Shown in pieces: positions 26,749 through 36,900 of a stretch of DNA of 64,000 nt. Position numbers and translations under genes: made by a program. How positions within the stretch are numbered: the stretch's first letter is position 1; each line of letters begins with the position of its first letter. Below the pieces are notes generated by a model that saw only the letters and a program-made list of their open reading frames with translations, did not search any database and was not told where the DNA came from. Source of the stretch: Chitinophaga sancti (GTDB lineage Bacteria; Bacteroidota; Bacteroidia; Chitinophagales; Chitinophagaceae). The DNA lies in contig NZ_CP139972.1 in the NCBI RefSeq assembly GCF_034424315.1, forward strand, positions 2,542,001-2,606,000. Direction: 5' to 3'.

Positions 26749-26810
26749 TTACCTTTTAAAGGTAACAAATGAAACCCTGTTGCCATTAAATATCTGGATA
26801 AAAGGTAACA
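26749..26810. promoter_or_regulatory. Palindrome and repeated half-site upstream of the protease gene
   Basis: TTACCTTT-T-AAAGGTAA (26749-26765) is a perfect dyad 31 bp ahead of the protease start. AAAGGTAACA recurs at 26801-26810. The layout suggests an operator for the protease gene; no cognate regulator is known. Confidence 0.35.
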
Positions 26811-26813
26811 AGC

Positions 26814-27266
26814 CTACAGCAAGGGTTTCTGCAGGCATACACTGTTCTCCATCTGCTCATATGGTGGGTATTTATCCATAAAGGTGTAACCCGATTTTTG
26901 ATAGAGGGCAATAGCTTCCGGCTGACGAATACCTGTTTCCAAAACAGCGCGGGTGAAACCCTGTGAGAGCGCCCAGGTTTCCAGTTCTTTTAGTATGGCA
27001 TAAGCAATGCCCTGACCACGATGGGTGGCGTATACAAACATGCGCTTCACCTCTATTGTATGAGCGTCAAAAGGGCGGAAACAGGCACAACCTACCGGCA
27101 GGGCATCGACATATGCCACTACAACGGTAGGTATGTTCTTAACTTTATCGAGGACTTCGTAATCCTGCTGTACTTCAGGATACCTGAGCCACAATTCCTG
27201 ATCAAGCGCGATAATCAGTTCCTGAAATTGCGGATCATCACTGTTCGTTCTGTTGAGTGTTAGCAT
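26814..27266 (-). CDS. GNAT-family N-acetyltransferase
   Basis: 150 residues of the GNAT fold. The acetyl-CoA binding motif A is VKRMFVYATHRGQGIAYAILKELE (core RGQGIAYAIL) at about residues 72-95, followed by AVLETGIRQPEAIALYQKSGYTF, the motif B signature of small-molecule or peptide acetyltransferases. Its start overlaps the end of the permease gene by 29 bp, so both come from one transcript. The substrate is not predictable. Confidence 0.9.
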   Translation of the reverse strand: MLTLNRTNSDDPQFQELIIALDQELWLRYPEVQQDYEVLDKVKNIPTVVVAYVDALPVGCACFRPFDAHTIEVKRMFVYATHRGQGIAYAILKELETWALSQGFTRAVLETGIRQPEAIALYQKSGYTFMDKYPPYEQMENSVCLQKPLL

Positions 27267-28698
27267 ACCCTCCTAATTTACTATTCTTTTTACCATATCC
27301 AAAGTATACGATAAAACCAATGAGCAGCCATACAATCAAACGGATCCATGTATCCAGTGGCAGGGAGAACATCATTATCAGGCAGGTGAGGATACCAAGG
27401 ATAGGAACGACCGGTACCCAGGGTGTTTTGAATGCACGGGGAATATCCGGTTGCTTTTTGCGCAGGATCAGGATGCCCAAACACACCATCACAAATGCCA
27501 GTAATGTACCAATACTACACATCTCTCCCACTACAGAAATGGGTACGAGCCCCGCAAATAAACTAATGAAGATACAGAGAACGATATTAGATTTAAATGG
27601 AGTCGCAAAGCGTTTGTGTAACTGGGAAAATACAGGTGGCAATAAACCGTCTTTACTCATGGAATAGAATACCCTGGATTGCCCCAGCAGATCTACCAGG
27701 ATCACAGAAGTATAACCTACCAGGATTGCGCCGATCACTGCCAGGAAGAGATTCTTATAAGGGGTATGTGCAATCGCTACCGCTACCGGTGCAGGATTGT
27801 CTTTGAACTCCGTATAATGCGCCATTCCCGTCATCACATAACCAAACAATACAAAGAGAACAGTACATATAATGAGTGAACCCAGGATGCCGATGGGCAT
27901 ATTTTTCTTTGGATTGCGGGTTTCCTGTGCCATCGTGGCAACAATATCAAAACCGATAAATACAAAGAAAACGACACCTGCCCCTCTCAGAATACCACTC
28001 CAGCCAAAGGACCCAAATTCTCCAGTATTGGCAGGAATGAAAGGATGATAGTTTTCAGGATGAATATATTTCCAGCCCAGTGCAATGAATACCAGCACCA
28101 CCCCTACCTTCAGCGCCACTACGATCGCGTTGAACAAAGCGGAACTTTTGGTACCTCTTATTAAAATAGAAGTGATAGCTACTATAATCAATACTGCTGG
28201 CAGGTTAATAAAACCATGCACAATACTATGATCTGCCAGTTCAATTTTCTCAAATGGCGAAGTTACCAGCTGAGGAGGAATATGAATATTATATGTGCTG
28301 AGAAACTTAACCAGGTAACGTGACCAGCTGATAGCTACAGTAGAGGCACCTACTGAATATTCCAGTACCAGGTCCCAGCCAATGATCCATGCCCAGAGCT
28401 CTCCGAGCGTAGCATAGGCATAGGTATAAGCACTCCCTGCTACAGGTACCATGCTGGCCATTTCTGCATAGCAGAGCGCGCTGAATGCACAGCCCACTGC
28501 CGCTAAGATGAAGGAGAGAATGACTGCCGGCCCTGTATTGTTGGCCGCTGCAATTCCGGTGAGGGAAAAAAGCCCTGCACCAATGATAACGCCAATACCG
28601 ATGGCGATGAGGTTGAAACCTCCAAGACTGCGTTTTAAAGTATTACTGCCACTTTGAGCAGCTTCCTGTTGCAGGCTGGCTATAGATTTTCTTATCAC
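27238..28698 (-). CDS. APC-family amino-acid permease (CAT-like)
   Basis: 486-residue inner-membrane transporter with 12-14 hydrophobic segments. Seen: LKRSLGGFNLIAIGIGVIIGAGLFSLTG (core GVIIGAGLF), the substrate-binding first helix of APC carriers, FSALCYAEMASMVPVAGSAYTYAY, FFVFIGFDIVATMAQETRNPKKNMP and a C-terminal pair of extra segments, features of the cationic amino-acid transporter branch. Followed by the overlapping GNAT gene. It is preceded by a textbook Bacteroidota promoter at 28721-28751. Confidence 0.93.
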   Translation of the reverse strand: MIRKSIASLQQEAAQSGSNTLKRSLGGFNLIAIGIGVIIGAGLFSLTGIAAANNTGPAVILSFILAAVGCAFSALCYAEMASMVPVAGSAYTYAYATLGELWAWIIGWDLVLEYSVGASTVAISWSRYLVKFLSTYNIHIPPQLVTSPFEKIELADHSIVHGFINLPAVLIIVAITSILIRGTKSSALFNAIVVALKVGVVLVFIALGWKYIHPENYHPFIPANTGEFGSFGWSGILRGAGVVFFVFIGFDIVATMAQETRNPKKNMPIGILGSLIICTVLFVLFGYVMTGMAHYTEFKDNPAPVAVAIAHTPYKNLFLAVIGAILVGYTSVILVDLLGQSRVFYSMSKDGLLPPVFSQLHKRFATPFKSNIVLCIFISLFAGLVPISVVGEMCSIGTLLAFVMVCLGILILRKKQPDIPRAFKTPWVPVVPILGILTCLIMMFSLPLDTWIRLIVWLLIGFIVYFGYGKKNSKLGGYANTQQNEQ

Positions 28699-28720
28699 AG
28701 GTAAGATTTAGTTGTGGCCG

Positions 28721-28751
28721 CAAAGATAAGATATTGCAGTTACTCTACAAA
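28721..28751 (-). promoter_or_regulatory. Bacteroidota housekeeping promoter of the amino-acid permease
   Basis: On the minus strand: TTTG (28748-28751), 19 bp, TATCTTTG (28721-28728), an exact fit to TTTG-N19-TAnnTTTG. The -7 box is 22 bp from the start codon, predicting a very short leader. The rest of the 278-bp intergenic region to 28976 shows only a dyad next to the plus-strand gene. Confidence 0.7.
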
Positions 28752-28946
28752 ACAACTAGACTTAATACCAGTTCCTTACCTTATTTACCGTTTATAAAGT
28801 TTCCGCATTCTTTAACATCGGATTAACTAATAAGAAATGTGTGAGTTGTAAATTCGCTGTACTAAAATTATTATTTCATAGGTATAGGGATATCAGACAG
28901 CTGCTCTTTTAAGGGTGGCTTTATTTTTTTAAACCTTTCCCACTTA

Positions 28947-28967
28947 TTACTGTTACATTAACAGTAA
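28947..28967. promoter_or_regulatory. 9-bp dyad next to the VOC-gene start
   Basis: TTACTGTTA-CAT-TAACAGTAA, perfect, ending 9 bp before ATG 28977. It could be an operator or a hairpin that affects ribosome access. Confidence 0.4.
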
Positions 28968-28976
28968 AACCACCTT

Positions 28977-29396
28977 ATGGCAACACTCAATCCTTACCTC
29001 AATTTCAACGATACCTGCGAAGCTGCATTCGGTCTCTACAAATCCGTATTTGGTGGAGAGTTTGCTACTTTTATGCGTTTCAAAGATGTTCCTGGCGATA
29101 ACCCGCCTCCACCCGAAGATGCGGACAAAATAATGCACGTTGCATTACCCATCGCCAATAATGGAATGTTAATGGGAAGTGACCGGCCAGGGCATATGGG
29201 CAGCACAACTTTTGGAGATAGTGTGACCATCAGCATCTCTGCTGAAAGTGAAGAGGAAGCCCACAAACTCTTTGAAGGATTATCCGCCGGAGGCAGCGTA
29301 ACCATGCCGCTTGGTAAACAATTCTGGGGTGCCCTGTTTGGAATGCTGACTGATAAGTATGGCATTCACTGGTTGGTGAGTTATGATTACAAATAA
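28977..29396 (+). CDS. VOC-superfamily protein, PhnB-like
   Basis: 139 residues with the glyoxalase/bleomycin-resistance fold in its PhnB-like form: LNPYLNFNDTCEAAFGLYKSVFGGE at the N-terminus, DKIMHVALPIANNGMLMGSD in the middle and PLGKQFWGALFGMLTDKYGIHWLVSY at the end (parts cited are family signatures). Such proteins are common stand-alone genes in Bacteroidota with mostly unknown substrates. No signal peptide. Encoded divergently from the permease. Confidence 0.88.
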   Translation: MATLNPYLNFNDTCEAAFGLYKSVFGGEFATFMRFKDVPGDNPPPPEDADKIMHVALPIANNGMLMGSDRPGHMGSTTFGDSVTISISAESEEEAHKLFEGLSAGGSVTMPLGKQFWGALFGMLTDKYGIHWLVSYDYK

Positions 29397-29459
29397 AGAG
29401 ACTGCGGCGCGGCATAGTTTGGCATTCATTATGTTCACTATATCTCAAAAGTTAATATT

Positions 29460-30506
29460 ATGAAAAGCGTTAAACTGGCCTTCTATGCCCGCCTGGCCCT
29501 GATATTACACGCGCTTATCCTGTCTCTGCTACTGATGCATCTTGGCAAAACAGTGATCATTCCACTCTTTTTTGCCCTGTTGATCTCCTTTGCCCTACTG
29601 CCTGTGTGCAGGCAACTGGAAAAGTGGAGCCTGCACCGTGGCCTCGCCGCTGCTATCTGCGTATTGCTTTTCGTGGTATTGATCGGTTCATTTATAGATA
29701 TCCTGAGTCACCAGATCGTGAACTTTACCCATAATCTCCCTGAGCTGCAAAAACGGTTTTCGGAAAGCCTGACCGATATCCGACAATGGCTGCTCAATAC
29801 CTATCATATAGATTATCAGCAGCAAACCGATTATCTGAAGAAATCTACAAGCGGATTACAGTCTACCGCTATGAGTTCATTAGGGGCTACTTTCATCGGG
29901 TTCGCTGAAGTGTTTATCCTCACCATCTTCTTCCTCATTTTTACGTTCTTCATGTTGTATCACCGTCGTTTGTTTAAGCGTTTTGTGGTCGCACTCTTTC
30001 CGCAGGATGAACTGCCGAAAGTAGAAGAAGTGCTAAACAGCGCCCGCCGGATGATCAACAGGTATATTATAGGCTTACTCACAGAAATGTTTATACTGAT
30101 CATCTTATTACTTTCCACGCTGGCCATCCTGGGCATTAAATATGCCCTGCTGATCAGTGTAATTGCCGCACTGTTGAACGTAATACCCTATCTGGGTATT
30201 TATACAGCTATGGCTATCAGTATGTTTATCACTTTTGCCAATGGAGAACCCTCCCAGGCTGTAACAGTGGGAATTGTTTTTATCGTCGCCCATTTCCTGG
30301 ATGCAAATGTAATCCTGCCCCGGGTAGTAGGTGGCAACGTAAAGCTCAATCCTTTGATTACCATCATTGCTGTGCTTACCGGCAAACTGGTGTGGGGGAT
30401 TCCCGGTATGTTCCTCTTTATCCCCCTGGCTGCCATTATCCGTATTATCAGTGAAAAGGTGGAATCTTTACAACCATGGGCGATCCTGATGGGGGAAGAA
30501 AAATAA
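29460..30506 (+). CDS. AI-2E family (PerM/YdiK-like) membrane protein
   Basis: 348 residues with about eight membrane segments: two pairs at the N-terminus, a soluble helical stretch (about 80-140, LPELQKRFSESLTDIRQWL) and a C-terminal block with NVIPYLGIYTA and DANVILPRVVGGNVKLNPL, the conserved signature of this family. Members are proposed as exporters of small molecules or Na+/H+ antiporters; the autoinducer-2 role is proven only in a few. It starts 63 bp after the VOC gene. Confidence 0.9.
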   Translation: MKSVKLAFYARLALILHALILSLLLMHLGKTVIIPLFFALLISFALLPVCRQLEKWSLHRGLAAAICVLLFVVLIGSFIDILSHQIVNFTHNLPELQKRFSESLTDIRQWLLNTYHIDYQQQTDYLKKSTSGLQSTAMSSLGATFIGFAEVFILTIFFLIFTFFMLYHRRLFKRFVVALFPQDELPKVEEVLNSARRMINRYIIGLLTEMFILIILLLSTLAILGIKYALLISVIAALLNVIPYLGIYTAMAISMFITFANGEPSQAVTVGIVFIVAHFLDANVILPRVVGGNVKLNPLITIIAVLTGKLVWGIPGMFLFIPLAAIIRIISEKVESLQPWAILMGEEK

Positions 30507-30511
30507 TTTTG
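30504..30511 (+). promoter_or_regulatory. Candidate -7 box for the DinB-like gene
   Basis: TAATTTTG, full TAnnTTTG match overlapping the stop codon of the AI-2E-family gene, 63 bp upstream of the next start. No matching -33 element. Confidence 0.3.
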
Positions 30512-30574
30512 GGGCTACTGACATACTGTTGTCACCAGCACGTTCTTTCTTTGTGATAACAAAACAAACCTAAC

Positions 30575-31069
30575 ATGAAAGCAACAACCACCACCCTGGC
30601 AACAGAAACATTCACAACCCCGGCTCAATTGCTAAAACACTGGCAGTTGCACCGTAACCTGACCCGCAAAATAATTAACAACTTCCCTGAAGATAAACTC
30701 TTTAGTTATTCGGTGGGTGGTATGCGCCCGTTTGCAGAACTGGCGATGGAATTTATTGGTATGGCTGTTCCGACCCTGACAGGCATCATCACAGAAAAGT
30801 GGGAAAAATTTAAGCATGAAGAAGCCCCTGTCACTAAGCAGGAGCTGCTTGACCTGTGGGATGAACAAACTGAAATCATTAATACCCTCTGGCCGAAAAT
30901 TCCAGCTGAAAGATTCAATGATGTTGTATTAGCTTTCGGACAATGGGAAATGCCAGTGTACCTGCTGGTACTGTATGTAGTTGAAAATGAAATACATCAC
31001 CGTGGACAAGGATATGTATACCTCCGCTCACTGGGCATAGAACCTACACCATTCTACGAGAGGGATTAA
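30575..31069 (+). CDS. DinB-superfamily putative metal-dependent protein
   Basis: 164 residues, four-helix-bundle pattern of DinB/YfiT proteins: LLKHWQLHRNLTRKIINNFPEDKLFSYSVGGMRPFAELAMEF (short core GGMRPFAELAMEF) at the N-terminus and ENEIHHRGQGYVYLRSLGIEP at the C-terminus, where the EIHHRGQ histidines would bind metal together with an upstream residue. The first metal-binding His typical of the middle helix appears replaced (PFAELA instead of a His-containing helix), so activity is uncertain. Followed by a strong terminator. Confidence 0.82.
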   Translation: MKATTTTLATETFTTPAQLLKHWQLHRNLTRKIINNFPEDKLFSYSVGGMRPFAELAMEFIGMAVPTLTGIITEKWEKFKHEEAPVTKQELLDLWDEQTEIINTLWPKIPAERFNDVVLAFGQWEMPVYLLVLYVVENEIHHRGQGYVYLRSLGIEPTPFYERD

Positions 31070-31098
31070 AATATTTAGCCCCATTCTAAAATCCAACG

Positions 31099-31131
31099 AA
31101 AAGCTCCTGCTGTATGGCAGGGGCTTTTTTT
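31099..31131 (+). terminator. Terminator after the DinB-like gene
   Basis: AAAAGCTCCTGC ... GCAGGGGCTTTT with a following T tract, 30 bp past the stop. Confidence 0.85.
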
Positions 31132-31211
31132 AACGGGTTCCCGCGGATTCCTATTCTGGGTTTCAATCCTTATTCCTGGGTTAAAAATATGATTCACACA
31201 CTTTTACAGCC

Positions 31212-31793
31212 TTAATCCACATGGCTTATAATATAAGCACCCTGCTCTTTCGCTTTTTCATAGATGGCCTTCAGCGCCAGCAATTCTGTAGCCATGTGCT
31301 GTGCACTAAAGGTGACCCCATCCCGTTCATCATCTGTCCATACCTGGCCCGGTTCAATGTCGTGCTCATTCAGCTCCGTATGGTCAAACAGTGCGATAAT
31401 GTTACCTGGCTCTATTGATGACAGCAGATCTGCAATTTCGGATACGGTAGCCGGATCATTGAAGTAAAGCGGTTGCTTGTCAAAATCAAAATCATCCGGC
31501 AGGGTATCGATATCGATGTTTTCGAAGTCGATCTCGTCTCCTATATACGCCTCAGGGTAAAAGATCTGTCTTACAATAGAAATATCCTCAGGTCTGCTTC
31601 CTTTCGTGATCAGAAACAGTAATCCTTCAAAGGATTTCTCAAAAGTTGTTTTTTCAGCGGCAATGTTGGCCACCGGATATTCAGGATCGTCTCCAATTTT
31701 GGAAAATTCGTTCCTGTCCACGAGAAATAGTGTAGCACTTTGTCCCATAAGAGCGTTTAAAGATTCCGCAAATTTATTTGAAGATATTAACAT
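31212..31793 (-). CDS. DUF1877-like (YfbM) protein
   Basis: 193 residues, acidic, with no signal peptide. The pattern fits DUF1877: FEGLLFLITKG near residue 60, the YFNDPATVSEIADLLSSI block, a DHTELNEHDIEPGQVW segment in place of the usual iYP.W, and a long last helix (HMATELLALKAIYEKAKEQGAYIISHVD, core LLALKAIYEKAKEQG). Members have no known function. It is monocistronic on the minus strand, downstream of the fucosidase but separated by a double hairpin. Confidence 0.75.
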   Translation of the reverse strand: MLISSNKFAESLNALMGQSATLFLVDRNEFSKIGDDPEYPVANIAAEKTTFEKSFEGLLFLITKGSRPEDISIVRQIFYPEAYIGDEIDFENIDIDTLPDDFDFDKQPLYFNDPATVSEIADLLSSIEPGNIIALFDHTELNEHDIEPGQVWTDDERDGVTFSAQHMATELLALKAIYEKAKEQGAYIISHVD

Positions 31794-31835
31794 TTGCCAA
31801 AAAACGCAAAAAGGAAATTTTTTTGGAATAAATAA

Positions 31836-31876
31836 AAGCTAAAACGCTTCGGCCTTAGGCCGAAGCGTTTTAGCTT
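31836..31876 (-). terminator. Terminator after the alpha-L-fucosidase gene
   Basis: A perfect 19-bp stem (arms AAGCTAAAACGCTTCGGCC and its complement) with a 3-nt loop, followed on the minus strand by TTTATTTATT. A second small hairpin CCGGCC-AAT-GGCCGG (31883-31897) precedes it. Confidence 0.9.
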
Positions 31877-31910
31877 AAAATGCCGGCCAATGGCCGGATA
31901 AAGAATTATT

Positions 31911-33836
31911 TTATTTAATGATGCCCACTTCAGCAATGCCTACATACTGCCTGCCATCCTTAGCTGGCAGTACATGCAGCGGCTCAAACCTGAAATACCT
32001 TGCATTCACTGGTTTCTCCAGGTCAATACGCTGCTCGATAGGGTTCGCCTTGATATTTGAAAACTCCCCTTCCTTCCGGAGCTCCCAGGTCTTACCATCA
32101 TCGCTCGTATAGATTTTGTACTTGTCTACCAGGCCCTTATCTTTTACAGGCAGGTAATTAAACCCTACAATCCGGGCTGGGAACTGCATATCCACAACCA
32201 CTCCTTTAGGCGCAAGTTTCTTAAAGGTATTCATATCCATTTGCACGGCACTGCCAGCATCTCCGTCTATAGCAGCAGAGAATCTGGTGTTGTGGGATTT
32301 CCACTGCGCCTTATCTACGATAAGGTCTTTTCTTACACCCGCAGCCTTCACCTCCGGTGCCTTGAACAAACCTACATCACTGAGACAGATACTCGCAGCT
32401 CCCTTTGTAATACGAATCCTAACCTTGTCCGTAGTCACCATACGCTCACTACGGATCAGGCGGCAGTAACCAATAGCTGTGCCTTTCTTCAGTTCTGTCC
32501 ACTGGCCATTTTCCCAAACATCTACTGCCCAGTCGTCTATACGCTGACCGAGTTTAATGTTCTCACGCAAACGGATCACATTGAACGTTTTGCTGCCTGC
32601 CAGGTTCAATACCAGTTCTCCGGTATTCACACCATCCTTTGTACCCCAATATGTATACGGATCATTGTCCAGTACATTCTCAGCCGCATAAGCCTTATCC
32701 CCGCCTCTCAGATCGCTCGCCTGCAAGCTTGCCCCTGCTGCATAGTTGACGCTGTACATCTGCCTGATGATATCACCAAAACCTTTCAGACTGGCCACAT
32801 CAATTTCGTTTACAAGACCCCGTTGATCAGGAGGTACGTTCAGCAACATGGTCGTACCATGGCCTACAGACGCAAAGTAATGGTTCAGGAGATCTTCCGG
32901 TGTTTTCACCTTGTTATCTTCTGTAGCATGATAAAACCATCCCGGACGAATGGAAAAATTGGTCTCCGCCGGCATCCATTGCTTACCATTGCGGGTACCA
33001 TTCAGCCCCAGTTCATATAAAACCTGCCCGGGTGCTGCAACAGCGGAATCCTTGTCTCCGATAGGCGTGTAGGTAGCCCAGCAGGGATCGCCGGAAAAAC
33101 CAGTTTCGGTACCGACCCAACGTACATCGGGGCCTACATCACTCATGATCACAGCATTCGGCTGCAATTGTTTTTCCAGGCCCCAGGTTTCAGGCCAGTT
33201 ATAATAAGTATAACGATCTATTTTCACTTCTTTGCGTGCCCCCCCGTAATAGCCATCACCACCGTTTGCACCATCATGCCAGATTTCGAATACCGGACCA
33301 TAATTGGTCAGCAATTCCTTCATCTGTTCACGGTAGATGCGTACATAATCCGGCGTACCATAAGCCGCATTATTTCTATCCCATGGGGAGAGGTATACAC
33401 CAAATTTAATTCCCTGCTTCTTACAGGCGTCTGCAAATTCTTTTACCATATCGCCCTGGCCGTTCTTCCATGGGCTTTTGGTAATGTTGTGGAAAGTAGT
33501 TTTGGTCGGCCAGAGGCAGAAACCATCATGGTGCTTACAGGTCAGGATCAAACCTGTTAAACCTGCTGCCTTGATCCCCGACACGATCTGATCTGCATTA
33601 AAATTGGTAGGATTAAAAATCTTCTCACTTTCGTCACCATAGCCCCATTCCTTGTTAGTAAAGGTATTGACAGTGAAATGCACAAAAGCGTACATATCCA
33701 TGGCCTGCCATTCTACCTGCGCAGCGGAAGGCAATACACCGTAAGGTGCGGGTGCACTTACTTGTGCATTGCTACAGCTGGCCCCCGCCATCAGCATGGC
33801 AAATGCCAGGCTGGCGCTACCTATAAATTTCTTCAT
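31911..33836 (-). CDS. GH29 alpha-L-fucosidase lipoprotein with carbohydrate-binding modules
   Basis: Removes alpha-linked L-fucose. 641 residues from ATG 33834-33836; the frame is open to 33938, but only the shorter form puts a lipoprotein signal (AGASC) first. Seen: WQAMDMYAFVHFTVNTFTNKEWG, the GH29 N-terminal pattern; KHHDGFCLWPT; EIWHDGANGG at about residue 187, where Asp is the expected nucleophile; GLVLNVPP-equivalent MLLNVPPDQRG. From about 360 an F5/8-type-C-like module (DNDPYTYWGTKDG) and a second beta-sandwich (WELRKEGEF, RYFRFEPLHV) follow. It stands 57 bp after the Oar-like receptor in the opposite direction of dependence: receptor upstream, fucosidase downstream, same strand, but with a terminator between them. 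Confidence 0.94.
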   Translation of the reverse strand: MKKFIGSASLAFAMLMAGASCSNAQVSAPAPYGVLPSAAQVEWQAMDMYAFVHFTVNTFTNKEWGYGDESEKIFNPTNFNADQIVSGIKAAGLTGLILTCKHHDGFCLWPTKTTFHNITKSPWKNGQGDMVKEFADACKKQGIKFGVYLSPWDRNNAAYGTPDYVRIYREQMKELLTNYGPVFEIWHDGANGGDGYYGGARKEVKIDRYTYYNWPETWGLEKQLQPNAVIMSDVGPDVRWVGTETGFSGDPCWATYTPIGDKDSAVAAPGQVLYELGLNGTRNGKQWMPAETNFSIRPGWFYHATEDNKVKTPEDLLNHYFASVGHGTTMLLNVPPDQRGLVNEIDVASLKGFGDIIRQMYSVNYAAGASLQASDLRGGDKAYAAENVLDNDPYTYWGTKDGVNTGELVLNLAGSKTFNVIRLRENIKLGQRIDDWAVDVWENGQWTELKKGTAIGYCRLIRSERMVTTDKVRIRITKGAASICLSDVGLFKAPEVKAAGVRKDLIVDKAQWKSHNTRFSAAIDGDAGSAVQMDMNTFKKLAPKGVVVDMQFPARIVGFNYLPVKDKGLVDKYKIYTSDDGKTWELRKEGEFSNIKANPIEQRIDLEKPVNARYFRFEPLHVLPAKDGRQYVGIAEVGIIK

Positions 33837-33944
33837 GTAGTATTGTTTTTTGTTAGACCTGTGTTCACATGAGCTATAAAAATAGGAGGTTTTATCAAGG
33901 AAAGAAACTATACGGAAAATAGTATTACCTATACTCAAAATAAT

Positions 33945-33972
33945 ATGAGGGCCCGCATATGCAGGCCCTCAT
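33945..33972 (-). terminator. Terminator after the Oar-like receptor gene
   Basis: ATGAGGGCC-N10-GGCCCTCAT, 22 bp beyond the receptor stop; followed on the minus strand by TATTATTTT. Confidence 0.8.
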
Positions 33973-33993
33973 TACAATTCAAATCCAGCGCGA

Positions 33994-36900
33994 TTAAAAA
34001 ATATATCTCAGCCCCAGCTGCATCTGCCACCTGGATGGCAAATCAGGACTGGTGGTAAATGTTTGTGTTTGCCCGGGATCAAACTGGTAAATGGCTTTAC
34101 CATCGGTATCCTTGCCAGTATATGCCAGTGGCTGATAATAGCCCGTGGTGCTTGCGTATTTACGCAGCCCCCATTTGCTGCTGATCAGGTTACCAAGGTT
34201 CACAATATCAAGACTGACCTGGACGGTGCTGGTATGTTCCTTGCCTTTGAAGTTGAAATCCTGCAACAGGCGCAGATCCAGCTGGCTAAACCAGGGAGTC
34301 ATTCCATCGTACTTGCCGGAATACTGCCCCCTGTGTGCGCTCAGGTACTTATCCTGCTGGATAAATCTCTCCAGGGCCGCGCCCTGTGCTGCCGCATCCT
34401 GTACATTCCCGTTAGCATCTGTCAGGGTAGCAAAATTCATCTTGCTGATCTCTGACTGTGTGGGTATATATAGCAGATCATTGGCTGCAGAACCATCGTT
34501 GTTGACATCCCCGCCATATACATAGGAATAACGGTTACCACTTGTCCAGTTGCTGAAGAAGGAAATAGTGGTGGCATATTTCCCCTGGCTGTATTCAAAT
34601 TTCTTGATTCCTGCCAGCGTGAAACGATGGGTATTGCCATATAATGAATGAGATTCTTTTGCTTTGTTCGCATTTCCCAATACCGGGTTACGGTCAAAGG
34701 CATCTCCAGAAATCTCTGCAGAAATTGAACTCGCATCCTTTGCTACCAGGTAGTTATAGCCGAACATCAGGAAATAACCCCTGCCGAATGTTTGCTGCGC
34801 CTGGAAAGAAGCATTGAAGGAATAGCCAATCTTCGTATTCGTAAATACATAGGTGGCCGTATTGCCCTTGTCGCTGGCCTGGTATACCTCCCTGGTATCG
34901 CCCGTACCTGATTTCAATACACCTGTAGGTGTACCCAGACCGTAATCTCTTACCATCATGGAGTTCAGGTCTTTGGAATAAGACAGATCACCGGTCAGGA
35001 TGGTTCCGCCTGATAATTTATAATCCAGTCCTACATTCGAACGCCAGATCTGTGGCCATTTGAAATTACGCGCCGTTACATCATAATAACCGGTGAATGG
35101 ATTACCAATCTGGTTACCCACCCATACAAACGGAAAACGACCAGTGAATAAACCGGTTCCTCCCCGCAGCTGCACGCTTTTGTCACCATTGATATCCCAG
35201 TTGAAACCCAATCTGGGAGAGACTAAAATCTTGCCGCCGGGCATCCGTGTATTATCAATGGTCTGACCCGGGCCATTCTTCACTGGGTTTCCATCTTCGT
35301 CGAATAGGGTCAGGTTATCTGTATTCGGCACAGTAGGAGAGCCTTCTACAAAAGTACCTGCGAATGTACCGTCTGCATTGATATTCGGACTCTTATAGCT
35401 GGCCTTGGAAGGATAATAGAGCGCTTTGTCAAAGCGTACACCATAAGTGAGTTTGAAATTTGAAACCGGGTTCCATTCATCCTGTGCATATGCAGAAGCC
35501 TGCCCTACGGTGAGGTAATACCAGGTCCACTGATCAGCCGCAGCGCGGTTCCTGGCATAAGATACGTTGCCATCATAGCCACCGGCTGCCGCAGTAGTCA
35601 GGAAGTTATTGATATCAACACCAGAGAAAAGTGTAAATCCAAATCCCGTCAGGTTGAAGGAGTTCCCAAATTTAAACTGCTCATAAGATGCACCAACTGT
35701 AATGGTGTGCTTAGGCAGAATGATGTTAAAATTATTCGTCAGCTGCAAGGCGTCCTGGTTCAGCACATTATTAATGGAGAAGGGTTCGTACCCCGCTACA
35801 ATATAAGGTACCCCGTATTTGGTAATGTTCAGCGCGGGGAATGGAGAAGAGAATGGATTACGGTTATCTCTGAAAATAGTATATACTGCCCTGAACTTAT
35901 TGGCGTAAGTATCATTAAAGTTAGACTTCAGTTCCAGGCCGAATGAGTGCAGTTTATTGACCATTTCATAACCTGAGTTTCTGAATTGCAGGGTGATTGC
36001 ATCAGGTCCGCGGCGATTGATCGCATTTGGGTGCGCTGTCTTTTCCTGGGAACCATCCAGCCCATTATAGGTAAATGCCAGTGAATGTTTATTGTTGATG
36101 ACCCAGTCGATTTTAGCGAGCCATTTATAGTTACTTCTTTTCAGGTTGTAATGCTCATAAGGACCGGTGTTATAACCATACTTTGAACTCAGCAGATTAC
36201 TGACTGACTGCAGGTCAGCCGCCAGTACACGGGAAGTTGTAATGTCGCCGGCATTATCAGCAGTTTGCGCTACATAGGCACTGGCTTCATCTTTCCGTTG
36301 TTCTGATTCGAAGTTGATGAAATAAAAGAGTTTGTTCTTTTTAATGGCACCTCCCAGTGAAAAGCCTGCCTGAAAAGACTCCAGTGTAGGCACCTTAAAT
36401 TTTTGTCCGTCTATTTTGTTGCCGGACAAGGCATCATTACGATAGAAAGCATATACGGTACCACTGAATTTGTTGCTACCGCTCTTTGTCACAGTGTTCA
36501 CACCTGCACCTGTAAACCCGGACTGGGTCACATCATAAGGTGCAATGTTGATCTGGATCTGGTCGATGGCATCGATGGAGATAGGCTGGGCATTTGTCTG
36601 CCCGCCGGGCGTAGGTGCATCCAGCCCAAAAGGATTATTAAACACCGCTCCATCCAGGGAAAAATTGTTGTATTGCCCGTTCCTGCCAGCAAAGGAAATT
36701 CCGTTGTAAGTAGGAGAAGCAGAGGGTGTCAGGCGCAGGTAGTCATCCGCCGAGCGGGAAATGGTGGGTAGCTGACGGATCTGGGTGCTGGAAATGTTAG
36801 TAGATGCACCTGTGCGCTGATCATTAAAAATAGTAGAGCGGCCACTCACCACTACTTCACTCAGGGTACCTGCAGCTTCTGATAAGCGCAGATCGAGAGC

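Noticed and set aside
31130..31180. Short near-repeat ATTCCTATTCTGGGTT / TTATTCCTGGGTT
   Set aside because: Two imperfect copies only, without symmetry or link to a gene start; chance similarity is likely.
32241..33020. Open plus-strand frame of 259 codons inside the GH29 gene
   Set aside because: Antisense to a clear fucosidase with all catalytic motifs; the text has no family features.
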